Source of the DNA: Candidatus Hydrogenedentota bacterium
GTDB taxonomy: Bacteria > Hydrogenedentota > Hydrogenedentia > Hydrogenedentales > SLHB01
NCBI GenBank assembly: GCA_003552765.1
Contig: PUOI01000264.1
Span: 1-5,585 of the forward strand
DNA: 5,585 bases
Direction of reading: 5' to 3'
Shown here: in pieces, positions 1 through 5,585 of the stretch
Position numbering within the stretch: the stretch's first letter is position 1
How the letters are laid out: each line of letters opens with the position of its first letter
Translations under genes and position numbers: made by a program
The notes under the pieces: generated by a model
What the model was told of the DNA's origin: nothing
What the model saw: only the letters and a program-made list of their open reading frames with translations
The model's database searches: none

Positions 1-52
1 CACCTCCATGGTAAGGAGGGGGTCACCAGTTCGAGTCTGGTCGTGGGCTCCA
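1..52 (+). tRNA. tRNA-Thr(GGT), 3' part (5' end outside window)
   Basis: The window opens inside a tRNA. The anticodon stem CCTCC/GGAGG (3-7 with 15-19) closes a 7-base loop ATGGTAA with U33 and anticodon GGT at 10-12, which reads Thr codons ACC/ACU. A five-base variable loop follows, then the T arm ACCAG-TTCGAGT-CTGGT (25-41), the 3' acceptor strand CGTGGGC (42-48), discriminator U and an encoded CCA (50-52). The D arm and 5' acceptor strand are missing because the window starts here. A tRNA-Thr just upstream of tuf is a widespread bacterial arrangement, also known from the tufB operon of E. coli, so co-transcription with tuf is likely. Confidence 0.93.
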
Positions 53-129
53 TTTTCTCTTTCCAAACGGTCTTAAGGTGGGGCGGGGCCGTTGCATCTG
101 TCCTGCAAAAGCCGCGTGATAACGAGTAT

Positions 130-136
130 GGAGGGG
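130..136 (+). promoter_or_regulatory. Ribosome binding site of tuf
   Basis: GGAGGGG lies 8 bases before the ATG at 145 and decides that start. The longer open frame reaching back to GTG 43 would overlap the tRNA and lacks a Shine-Dalgarno. An ATG at 128 overlaps this site and opens a three-codon frame that closes at TGA 137-139. Confidence 0.8.
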
Positions 137-144
137 TGACCCGC

Positions 145-1338
<1,194 letters not shown>

Positions 1339-1356
1339 GCGGAGACTGGACAAACC

Positions 1357-1506
1357 ATGCGCGAAAATGTCATACTGCAATGCACGGAGTGTAAGCGGCG
1401 CAACTATACGGCCACGCGCGACAAGCGCAAGAAGCCCAATCGCCTGGAGCTGAAGAAGTACTGCCGTTTCGACCGTAAACACACGGTTCACCGGGAGACA
1501 AAGTGA
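1357..1506 (+). CDS. rpmG: 50S ribosomal protein L33
   Basis: A 49-residue basic protein of the large ribosomal subunit, near the E site. The sequence matches the L33 family throughout: CTECKRRNY at 9-17, LELKKYC at 30-36 and RKHTVHRE at 40-47. The family has zinc-binding (four Cys, two CxxC pairs) and zinc-free forms. Here C9, C12 and C36 are present, but the fourth position, residue 39, is Asp (YCRFD where YCPxC is usual), giving an intermediate form. The start is ATG 1357, with GGAG at 1341-1344 twelve bases upstream, a somewhat long spacing. The gene sits between tuf and tRNA-Trp, its usual place in the tuf-rpmG-tRNA-Trp-secE order, and is probably co-transcribed with tuf. Confidence 0.97.
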   Translation: MRENVILQCTECKRRNYTATRDKRKKPNRLELKKYCRFDRKHTVHRETK

Positions 1507-1530
1507 AGCGGGCTCCGTGTTTCTTTTTGC

Positions 1531-1607
1531 AGGACTGTAGCTCAATCGGCTAGAGCAGCGGCCTCCAAAGCCGAAGGTTGGGGGTTCGAGTCCCTCCAGT
1601 CCTGCCA
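1531..1607 (+). tRNA. tRNA-Trp(CCA)
   Basis: A complete cloverleaf with encoded CCA. The acceptor AGGACTG/CAGTCCT (1531-1537 with 1597-1603) is seven perfect pairs. The D stem is GCTC/GAGC (1540-1543 with 1553-1556). The anticodon loop CTCCAAA at 1563-1569 has anticodon CCA at 1565-1567. The T arm is GGGGG-TTCGAGT-CCCTC (1580-1596) with one G-U pair. Discriminator G at 1604 is typical of tRNA-Trp. The top anticodon-stem pair (27-43; 1558 with 1574) is a G-A mismatch. The gene lies 24 bases after rpmG and 28 before secE, so it is probably cut out of the polycistronic transcript. Confidence 0.97.
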
Positions 1608-1635
1608 TTCTTTACTTTTTCCCTAAGAGGTTCGT

Positions 1636-1866
1636 ATGGCCAAGCAAGCGAGCGCCGTTCAGGCGAAAACCGGATTTATTGATCGAATCCGGCAGTTCTT
1701 TTCCGAAGTCCAGCACGAAATGACCAAGGTGACGTGGCCGCCTTGGGAAGAATTGAAACACTCGACGGCTATCGTGCTGTTCATGCTGGTGCTGTTCGCC
1801 TCCATCATCTTCGCGATGGATAACGTATTCAGCACCATCGTGATGTTTGTCCTGCGGCTGGGCTAG
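1636..1866 (+). CDS. secE: Preprotein translocase subunit SecE
   Basis: A small inner-membrane subunit of the SecYEG channel that clamps and stabilises SecY. It has 76 residues, the short single-span form found in most bacteria (E. coli has a longer three-span form). The cytoplasmic amphipathic helix and signature FFSEVQHEMTKVTWPPWEE lie at 21-39. The transmembrane segment is about 44-61, followed by a further hydrophobic stretch to residue 73. The start at ATG 1636 is preceded by AAGAGG at 1625-1630, five bases away. It lies between tRNA-Trp and nusG; the secE-nusG pair is conserved across bacteria. Nothing is unusual in the protein. Confidence 0.97.
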   Translation: MAKQASAVQAKTGFIDRIRQFFSEVQHEMTKVTWPPWEELKHSTAIVLFMLVLFASIIFAMDNVFSTIVMFVLRLG

Positions 1867-1870
1867 GGGG
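1865..1870 (+). promoter_or_regulatory. Ribosome binding site of nusG
   Basis: AGGGGG overlaps the secE TAG stop and sits nine bases before GTG 1880, which favours that start and translational coupling of nusG to secE. It is weaker than a perfect AGGAGG. Confidence 0.5.
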
Positions 1871-1879
1871 TTGATACTG

Positions 1880-2554
1880 GTGGCCGAAGAATATACGCCG
1901 GACGAAGAGGCCGGCGCGCCGGAACACGGCGGTGGCAGCCCCGTCGAAGACGGCGAGCCGGAGGAGCAGGAGACGGAACAGCCCATGCTGGCGCCGGATC
2001 CGGATGATGGCGTCCGGCGGCGGTGGTACGCCTTGCACGCCTACTCGGGCCAGGAAGGCTCGGTGAAGAAGAACCTGCTGGCCAACGCCGAGCAGGCGGG
2101 CCTCACCCATTTGGTTACCGATGTCTTCGTGCCGATGGAAGAAGTGGCCGAGATCAAGTCGGGCGAGAAGAAGGTGTCGAAGCGGAAGTTCTTTCCGGGA
2201 TACGTCCTCGTTCGATTGCCAGAGCATCCGGAGCAAAACCCCGACCTCTGGCACCTCGTGAAGAATACGTCGGGCGTGAGCGGCTTCATTGGCGCCCGTA
2301 CCGCCCCTGTTCCCCTTGAGGACAGCGAGGTCGAGGCCATTGTTGAGGAGATTCGCGGCGAGCGGGAGCGGCCGCGTCCCAAGGTGGCGTTCGAGCAGGG
2401 CGAACGCGTCAAGATCATCGACGGACCGTTCGCCAATTTCATGGGCAATATCGATACAGTCAACGAAGAGCGCGGCAAGCTCAAGGTTATGGTTGAAATC
2501 TTCGAGCGCCTGACCAGTGTGGAAGTGGAATTCTGGCAGGTCGAGAAGATGTAG
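1880..2554 (+). CDS. nusG: Transcription termination/antitermination factor NusG
   Basis: NusG binds the RNA polymerase clamp through its NGN domain and contacts ribosomal protein S10 or Rho through its KOW domain. From GTG 1880 the protein is 224 residues, against about 180 in E. coli. The NGN domain starts near residue 49 (WYALHAYSGQE) and includes KRKFFPGYVLV and the VSGFIG turn. The KOW domain (about 165-224) starts at FEQGERVKIIDGPFANF. GTG 1880 was chosen because AGGGGG at 1865-1870 lies nine bases upstream and secE ends 13 bases before. ATG 1847 would overlap secE and has no good ribosome site. An internal ATG at 1985, with AGGAGA at 1968-1973, would give a 189-residue protein of standard length and remains possible. 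The first 44 residues from GTG hold 16 Asp/Glu and no Lys/Arg, so an acidic disordered tail is predicted. Family assignment is certain; the start is about 70% sure. Confidence 0.95.
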   Translation: MAEEYTPDEEAGAPEHGGGSPVEDGEPEEQETEQPMLAPDPDDGVRRRWYALHAYSGQEGSVKKNLLANAEQAGLTHLVTDVFVPMEEVAEIKSGEKKVSKRKFFPGYVLVRLPEHPEQNPDLWHLVKNTSGVSGFIGARTAPVPLEDSEVEAIVEEIRGERERPRPKVAFEQGERVKIIDGPFANFMGNIDTVNEERGKLKVMVEIFERLTSVEVEFWQVEKM

Positions 2555-2580
2555 CCACGCGCGATTCCCGCGATTGGGGA

Positions 2581-2645
2581 GCCAAGGGCCGGGCAGCCGC
2601 ACGCCGGCTCTCTTGAGTTTTCCGGCCTCGGCCAAGGGCAGCCGC
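2581..2645 (+). repeat. Imperfect direct repeat in rplK leader
   Basis: Copy 1 (2581-2600) and copy 2 (2631-2645) share GCCAAGG followed by GCAGCCGC. Copy 1 carries five extra bases (GCCGG) in between. The copies start exactly 50 bases apart. This may be a local duplication or two binding sites; nothing known matches. Confidence 0.6.
2585..2621 (+). terminator. Possible attenuator stem-loop after nusG
   Basis: AGGGCCGG (2585-2592) pairs with CCGGCTCT (2604-2611): eight pairs with one G-U and an 11-base loop. CTTGAGTTTT follows, only moderately T-rich. It could end part of the secE-nusG transcripts. The broken T run makes this weak. Confidence 0.3.
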
Positions 2646-2780
2646 GCTAGCGGGCGAGGGACGCCTCATCGCCATTCCTCCCGGCCGGTAATTCCCTAAA
2701 CCGCGCCAAGCGGTCCGGCGGCCCCGTATGCGGTTGACCCGCCGTCAGTAGAATGTCAGCAAAAACACGGAGCACCACCC

Positions 2781-3218
2781 ATGGCAAAAGCTAAGAGTAA
2801 GAACGTAAAGGCGCAGATCAAGCTGCAATGCCCGGCGGGCCAAGCGAATCCGGCCCCGCCCGTGGGGCCCGCGCTGGGCCAGCATGGCGTCAACATCATG
2901 GACTTCTGCAAACAGTTCAATGAACATACCAAGGACAAAGAGGGCCTGATCATTCCCGTGGTCATCACGGTGTTTGAAGACCGCAGTTTCACCTTCATCA
3001 CGAAGAGTCCGCCGGCGGCGGTCTTGCTGAAACGGGCGGCGAAACTGGCCACGGCTTCGGGCGAGCCGAATAAAACGAAGGTCGGCGCTGTTTCAAAAGC
3101 ACAGGTCAAGGAAATCGCCGAGATGAAGATGGAAGACCTGACCGCGGCCGACACCGAGGCGGCCATGCGCATGGTCGAGGGCACCGCCCGCAGCATGGGT
3201 ATCGCGATTAAAGACTAA
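2781..3218 (+). CDS. rplK: 50S ribosomal protein L11
   Basis: L11 sits at the base of the stalk and, with its 23S rRNA site, forms the GTPase-associated centre for EF-Tu, EF-G and RelA. The protein is 145 residues (E. coli 142). The N-terminal domain carries the family hallmark [18 protein letters not shown] at 26-43. The linker [11 protein letters not shown] follows, then the rRNA-binding C-terminal domain from about residue 80 with GEPNKTKVG, ending in GTARSMGI near 135-142. ATG 2781 has CGGAG at 2768-2772, eight bases upstream. It is followed after 80 bases by rplA, the usual L11-L1 order. The conserved N-terminal MAKxxK start supports the chosen codon. Nothing is unusual in the protein; its long leader and the structured spacer downstream are the regulatory interest. 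Confidence 0.98.
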   Translation: MAKAKSKNVKAQIKLQCPAGQANPAPPVGPALGQHGVNIMDFCKQFNEHTKDKEGLIIPVVITVFEDRSFTFITKSPPAAVLLKRAAKLATASGEPNKTKVGAVSKAQVKEIAEMKMEDLTAADTEAAMRMVEGTARSMGIAIKD

Positions 3219-3223
3219 GGGAA

Positions 3224-3243
3224 GGGACGGGCCGCACCGTCCC
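3224..3243 (+). other. Hairpin directly after rplK
   Basis: GGGACGG (3224-3230) and CCGTCCC (3237-3243) pair perfectly over seven bases with a six-base loop, five bases after the rplK stop. No T run follows, so it is unlikely to be a full intrinsic terminator. It may protect the rplK 3' end or be an RNA-processing site. Confidence 0.6.
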
Positions 3244-3249
3244 GTAATG

Positions 3250-3284
3250 TGTGGGAGGACCGCGCGGCGGTCCGCTTGACCACA
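3250..3284 (+). promoter_or_regulatory. Candidate L1-binding autoregulatory RNA before rplA
   Basis: An interrupted hairpin. The lower stem is TGTGG (3250-3254)/CCACA (3280-3284). The asymmetric internal loop is GA (3255-3256) opposite GCTTGA (3274-3279). The upper stem is GGACCGC (3257-3263)/GCGGTCC (3267-3273) with a three-base loop. All pairs are Watson-Crick. The 5' strand GTGGGAGG and the 3' strand CTTGA...CCAC closely resemble the L1 site of 23S rRNA helices 76-77 as I recall it from E. coli. L1 is a known translational repressor of its own operon through such mimicry. The stem ends two bases before the rplA Shine-Dalgarno (3286-3290), so bound L1 would block initiation. The structure is seen; L1 binding is inferred. 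Confidence 0.6.
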
Positions 3285-3285
3285 T

Positions 3286-3290
3286 GGAGG
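3286..3290 (+). promoter_or_regulatory. Ribosome binding site of rplA
   Basis: GGAGG is eight bases before ATG 3299 and fixes that start. An in-frame ATG at 3284 and a GTG at 3251 lie on or before this site and are therefore poor starts. Confidence 0.85.
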
Positions 3291-3298
3291 ATTACTTG

Positions 3299-4006
3299 AT
3301 GCCAAAACAGGGCAAGCGCATGCGCGCGCTTTACGAGAAGGTGGGCGATCGTAAGACCTATTCGCTCCCGGAAGCATGCCAGTTCGTGAAGGAGTGCGCC
3401 ACCGCGAAGTTTGATGAAACCATTGAAATGGCGTTCTTTCTCGGCGTGGATCCGCGGCACGCCGAGCAAATGGTCCGCGGCGCCGTCTCCCTGCCTCACG
3501 GCACCGGCAAGGCCGTGACCGTGGCTGTGTTCTGTAAGCAGGACGCGCAACGGCAGGCGGCCGAAGAGGCGGGCGCGGATTTCGTGGGAGCCGATGACCT
3601 CGTCGAGAAGATCCAGGGGGGATGGACGGACTTCGACACGGCGGTGGCCGCCCCCGACATGATGGGACAAGTCGGACGCCTGGGCAAGATCCTGGGACCC
3701 AAAGGCCTGATGCCCAGTCCGAAAGCGGGTACGGTCACGCCGGATGTGGGAACGGCGGTAACCGATATCAAGAAGGGCAAGATCGATTACCGCGTGGATA
3801 AGAACGCGAACATCCATGTTCCCATTGGCAAGGCCTCGTTCACTCCCGAGCAAATCCAGGAGAATGCCGCCGCCGTGATCGACTCGGTGTTGAAGGCGCG
3901 GCCTTCCGCCGCCAAGGGGACGTACGTCAAGGTCTGCGCCATGAGCAGCAGCATGGGCCCAGGCTTCAAACTGGATGCGTCCACCCTGGCCTCGGCCTCC
4001 CGGTAA
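3299..4006 (+). CDS. rplA: 50S ribosomal protein L1
   Basis: L1 forms the mobile L1 stalk that guides deacylated tRNA out of the E site, and in many bacteria it also represses translation of its own mRNA. The protein is 235 residues (E. coli 234). It starts with [15 protein letters not shown] and ends in the [19 protein letters not shown] region typical of the family. The family signature [21 protein letters not shown] spans about 126-146, in the second domain that is inserted between the halves of the first. The start at ATG 3299 is set by GGAGG at 3286-3290. The upstream spacer holds a hairpin resembling the rRNA target of L1. Downstream, where rplJ and rplL normally follow, metK comes after 58 bases, which is atypical. 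The protein itself looks complete and normal. Confidence 0.98.
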   Translation: MPKQGKRMRALYEKVGDRKTYSLPEACQFVKECATAKFDETIEMAFFLGVDPRHAEQMVRGAVSLPHGTGKAVTVAVFCKQDAQRQAAEEAGADFVGADDLVEKIQGGWTDFDTAVAAPDMMGQVGRLGKILGPKGLMPSPKAGTVTPDVGTAVTDIKKGKIDYRVDKNANIHVPIGKASFTPEQIQENAAAVIDSVLKARPSAAKGTYVKVCAMSSSMGPGFKLDASTLASASR

Positions 4007-4014
4007 ACCGGTAA

Positions 4015-4057
4015 GCGCGACGCAATCCTGCCTTTCGCGCACAACTCCCATAAGGAG
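4015..4057 (+). promoter_or_regulatory. Structured metK leader with sequestered Shine-Dalgarno
   Basis: GCGCGA (4015-4020) pairs perfectly with TCGCGC (4035-4040) around a 14-base loop. CTCC (4045-4048) can pair with GGAG (4054-4057) of the strong site TAAGGAG around a CATAA loop, hiding it. The loop of the first hairpin also holds TCCT (4026-4029) and CCTT (4031-4034), each able to pair with the same AGG region as an H-type pseudoknot. metK leaders are often SAM-sensing, but this does not match a class I recognise. The pairings are seen; regulation is inferred. Confidence 0.4.
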
Positions 4058-4064
4058 AAACAAT

Positions 4065-5234
4065 ATGATCATCGACAAGGAAGATGTGCTGTTCACATCG
4101 GAATCTGTTACGGAAGGGCATCCGGATAAAGTTGCGGACCAGGTGTCGGACGCGATTCTCGATGCGCTGTTGGAACAAGATCCAGACAGCCGCGTGGCCT
4201 GCGAAACCATGGTCTCGACGGGGATGGCCATCATTTCCGGTGAAATCACCTCAAAGGCCAACGTAGACTTCACGGACATCGTGCGCGATACGGTCTGTGA
4301 CATCGGATATACCGGCGGCGACTCCGGCTACGACGGCAAGACCATCGCCGTGTTGCTCGCGCTCGACAAGCAATCGCCCGATATTTCCATGGGCGTGACC
4401 GCCAGCGGCGACAAAGAGCAGGGCGCCGGCGACCAAGGCATGATGTTCGGCTACGCCACGAACGAGACCACCGAATTGATGCCTATGCCGATTATTCTGG
4501 CGCATAAGCTCGGCCTGCAGTTGAGCAAGCTCCGCAAGAACGGCGAACTGCCTTGGCTCCAGCCCGACGGCAAGTCGCAGGTGACCATTGAGTACGCCAA
4601 GGGCAAGGCGGTCCGCGTGGAAACCGTGGTGATCTCCAATCAGCATTCGCCCGATATTTCGCAGGATGATATCAAGAAACAAGTCATCGAGAAGGTCGTG
4701 CGGCCCGTGGTGCCGAGCGAACTCATTGACGACAAGACCAAGTATTTCGTTAACCCGACCGGCCGCTTCGTTGTGGGCGGTCCCGTGGGCGACTGCGGCC
4801 TGACCGGCCGGAAGATCATCGTCGACACCTATGGCGGCATGGGCCGGCATGGGGGCGGCGCCTTCAGCGGCAAGGACCCCTCCAAGGTGGACCGATCCGC
4901 CGCCTACATGGGCCGCTACATGGCCAAGAACGTGGTGGCCGCGGGTCTCGCGGACCGTTGCGAGGTCCAGCTCGCCTACGCCATCGGCGTGGCCCAGCCC
5001 GTCTCCATCAACGTCGACACCTTTGGCACCAACAAGATCGACGAGGAAAAGATCTCCAAGATCCTCATGGACCACTTCGATTGCCGTCCCGCGACCATCG
5101 TCGAGACGCTGCAACTCAAACGGCCCATGTACCGCAAGACGGCGGCCTACGGCCACTTCGGCCGGACGGACATCCCGCTTCGCTGGGAAGACACCGATCA
5201 GGCTGACGAACTGCGCAAGAAGGCCGGACTGTAG
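4065..5234 (+). CDS. metK: S-adenosylmethionine synthetase (methionine adenosyltransferase)
   Basis: This cytoplasmic enzyme makes SAM from methionine and ATP, releasing phosphate and pyrophosphate; it works as a tetramer needing Mg2+ and K+. The protein is 389 residues (E. coli 384). Motifs include TEGHPDK at 16-22 (ATP and metal site), the signature [12 protein letters not shown] at 120-131, the glycine-rich [16 protein letters not shown] at 263-278 (phosphate-binding loop) and [11 protein letters not shown] at about 304-314. The C-terminus ([13 protein letters not shown]) is typical. ATG 4065 has TAAGGAG at 4051-4057 seven bases upstream, a near-ideal site. It follows rplA by 58 bases in the place of rplJ/rplL, so it may share the ribosomal-protein transcript or have its own signal in the spacer. 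A strong stem-loop lies 32 bases after the stop. All key residues are present and nothing suggests decay. Confidence 0.99.
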   Translation: MIIDKEDVLFTSESVTEGHPDKVADQVSDAILDALLEQDPDSRVACETMVSTGMAIISGEITSKANVDFTDIVRDTVCDIGYTGGDSGYDGKTIAVLLALDKQSPDISMGVTASGDKEQGAGDQGMMFGYATNETTELMPMPIILAHKLGLQLSKLRKNGELPWLQPDGKSQVTIEYAKGKAVRVETVVISNQHSPDISQDDIKKQVIEKVVRPVVPSELIDDKTKYFVNPTGRFVVGGPVGDCGLTGRKIIVDTYGGMGRHGGGAFSGKDPSKVDRSAAYMGRYMAKNVVAAGLADRCEVQLAYAIGVAQPVSINVDTFGTNKIDEEKISKILMDHFDCRPATIVETLQLKRPMYRKTAAYGHFGRTDIPLRWEDTDQADELRKKAGL

Positions 5235-5266
5235 AATCTCTCTCCTGCTCCCATCCTCCGTTCAAC

Positions 5267-5305
5267 GCGGCGGGGACTGCCTCACACCGGGGCGGTCCCC
5301 GCCGT
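5267..5305 (+). terminator. Strong stem-loop after metK, probable terminator
   Basis: The arm 5269-5281 pairs with 5291-5303 over 13 bases with one G-U, extended outward by C5268-G5304 and a G-U, around a nine-base loop. It is very GC-rich and sits 32 bases after the metK stop. The following TCATATTCG is not a proper T run, so termination may be of the poor-T type or bidirectional. Confidence 0.6.
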
Positions 5306-5333
5306 CATATTCGTCCCCATTTCCTGTCCCGTG

Positions 5334-5362
5334 GCGGCGCGCTAACGCGCCTTCCGCGCCGC
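5334..5362. repeat. Alternative GC hairpins
   Basis: GGCGCG (5336-5341) pairs with CGCGCC (5346-5351) around CTAA. The overlapping arm GCGGCGCG (5334-5341) can instead pair with CGCGCCGC (5355-5362). The two folds exclude each other. This may be an intergenic repeat unit. Confidence 0.5.
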
Positions 5363-5394
5363 ATACGTTGCGGTTGAAAAGGGGGAACGATTCG

Positions 5395-5415
5395 TAGCGC
5401 CGGCATCTTGCCGCC
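5395..5415. repeat. Short palindromic repeat unit (CGGCATCTTGCCG core)
   Basis: CGGCA (5401-5405) and TGCCG (5409-5413) form a five-pair hairpin with a TCT loop, preceded by TAGCGC. The minus-strand reading gives RQDAGAT, a peptide I remember as a frequent translation of dispersed repeats in Verrucomicrobia and related genomes. A second copy is not in this window, so its repeat status is inferred. Confidence 0.4.
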
Positions 5416-5434
5416 TTGTTGGCCCCCCCTCGAC

Positions 5435-5511
5435 CGATAGCGTATGAGGCGCTGAAAGCGCTTGAGAAAGTAGCCTGGGGCAAGCGAAGCGCAGCCCCAG
5501 GGTGGCTATCG
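5435..5511. repeat. Three-way-junction palindromic element
   Basis: The outer stem CGATAGC (5435-5441)/GCTATCG (5505-5511) encloses two hairpins. The first is GCGCT-GAA-AGCGC (5449-5461). The second is CCTGGGGC/GCCCCAGG (5474-5481 with 5494-5501) with a 12-base loop. All stems are perfect. This looks like a composite REP/BIME-like intergenic element or a structured RNA. No T run or ribosome site adjoins it. Confidence 0.5.
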
Positions 5512-5524
5512 CGCCTCCGGCGCG
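5510..5524. repeat. Hairpin abutting the junction element
   Basis: CGCGCC (5510-5515) and GGCGCG (5519-5524) pair perfectly with a TCC loop. CTTTCTCCC follows, so it could also act as a weak terminator. Its first two bases are shared with the outer stem of the preceding element, so the two compete at the edge. Confidence 0.45.
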
Positions 5525-5585
5525 TCTTTCTCCCACCACTCGACGTCAAGCGCCTTTTATCTGAGCTGTTCCCACGATCCATGCA

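Larger units (their letters stand above)
2555..2780 (+). other. nusG-rplK spacer, probable rplK leader
   Basis: These 226 bases hold no convincing gene. They contain an imperfect direct repeat (2581-2600 and 2631-2645), a stem-loop at 2585-2611 and a second imperfect hairpin at 2716-2744 (CGGCGG/CCGCCG outer stem, CCG/CGG inner stem, UUGAC on the 3' side). TAGAAT at 2749-2754 could serve as a -10 box, but no -35 box lies at a proper distance. CGGAG at 2768-2772 is the rplK Shine-Dalgarno. The length suggests a regulated leader or a new transcript start for the L11-L1 genes. Confidence 0.45.
5306..5585. other. Non-coding, palindrome-rich tail
   Basis: Short open frames here on both strands have no ribosome sites or family resemblance and are produced by the inverted repeats. 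The stretch holds four palindromic units, listed separately, up to 5524. Nothing recognisable is seen in 5525-5585. Confidence 0.6.

Noticed and set aside
43..144. Longer EF-Tu start at GTG 43
   Set aside because: It overlaps the tRNA-Thr 3' end, and the family start with a good ribosome site is ATG 145.
1847..1879. NusG start at ATG 1847
   Set aside because: It overlaps secE and lacks a ribosome site; GTG 1880 has one at nine bases.
2734..2754. TTGACC and TAGAAT as a promoter for rplK
   Set aside because: Only nine bases separate them, far less than the 16-18 needed.
3251..3298. Longer L1 starts at GTG 3251 or ATG 3284
   Set aside because: They lie in or on the hairpin and Shine-Dalgarno; ATG 3299 has ideal spacing and the family-typical first residues.
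4007..4064. SAM-I (S-box) riboswitch before metK
   Set aside because: Fifty-eight bases are too few for its four-helix core, and its conserved motifs are absent.
3215..4303. 362-codon minus-strand frame over rplA and the start of metK
   Set aside because: Shadow of conserved genes on the other strand; no recognisable domain.
4251..5156. 301-codon minus-strand frame and a 188-codon plus frame (4831-5397) over metK
   Set aside because: Both are alternative-frame readings of a certain metK with biased composition.
5262..5582. Small minus-strand frames in the tail after metK
   Set aside because: They run through inverted repeats and have no ribosome site; likely spurious repeat translations.

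Overview
This is a GC-rich bacterial housekeeping segment on the + strand: tRNA-Thr(GGT, 5' end cut off) - tuf (EF-Tu) - rpmG (L33) - tRNA-Trp(CCA) - secE - nusG - rplK (L11) - rplA (L1) - metK (SAM synthetase), then about 350 bases of non-coding, palindrome-rich DNA. The tRNA/tuf/rpmG/tRNA/secE/nusG/rplK/rplA order is a classic bacterial translation and transcription cluster. There is no phage, transposon or CRISPR signal. The host phylum cannot be fixed from this sequence. GC content, the style of the repeats after metK and the replacement of the usual rplJ-rplL-rpoB-rpoC block by metK suggest a less-studied Gram-negative lineage (PVC-like or Hydrogenedentes-like), but that is a guess.

Layout: positions 1-1607 hold the EF-Tu unit, with one tRNA at each end and the tiny L33 gene between tuf and tRNA-Trp. 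Positions 1636-2554 hold secE and nusG, 13 bases apart. A 226-base spacer with imperfect direct repeats and hairpins leads to rplK. An 80-base spacer with two strong hairpins separates rplK from rplA. The second hairpin closely resembles the L1-binding site of 23S rRNA and sits just before the rplA ribosome binding site. A 58-base spacer with a 6-bp hairpin and a sequestered Shine-Dalgarno separates rplA from metK. metK ends in a strong terminator-like stem-loop at 5267-5305, followed by a run of further palindromes to about 5524.

How the genes work together: EF-Tu delivers aminoacyl-tRNA, and L33, L11 and L1 are large-subunit proteins (L11 and L1 form the GTPase-associated region and the L1 stalk). 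SecE is part of the translocon, NusG couples RNA polymerase to ribosome and Rho, and MetK supplies SAM, including for methylation of rRNA and ribosomal proteins. The coding genes are ordinary family members. The unusual details are EF-Tu with Ser at the hydrophobic-gate position, an L33 with three of four zinc cysteines, a NusG with an acidic N-terminal tail from a GTG start, and the RNA structures before rplA and metK. The best candidates for something undescribed are the L1-site mimic inside the rplK-rplA spacer and the possible pseudoknot/SD-switch leader of metK.
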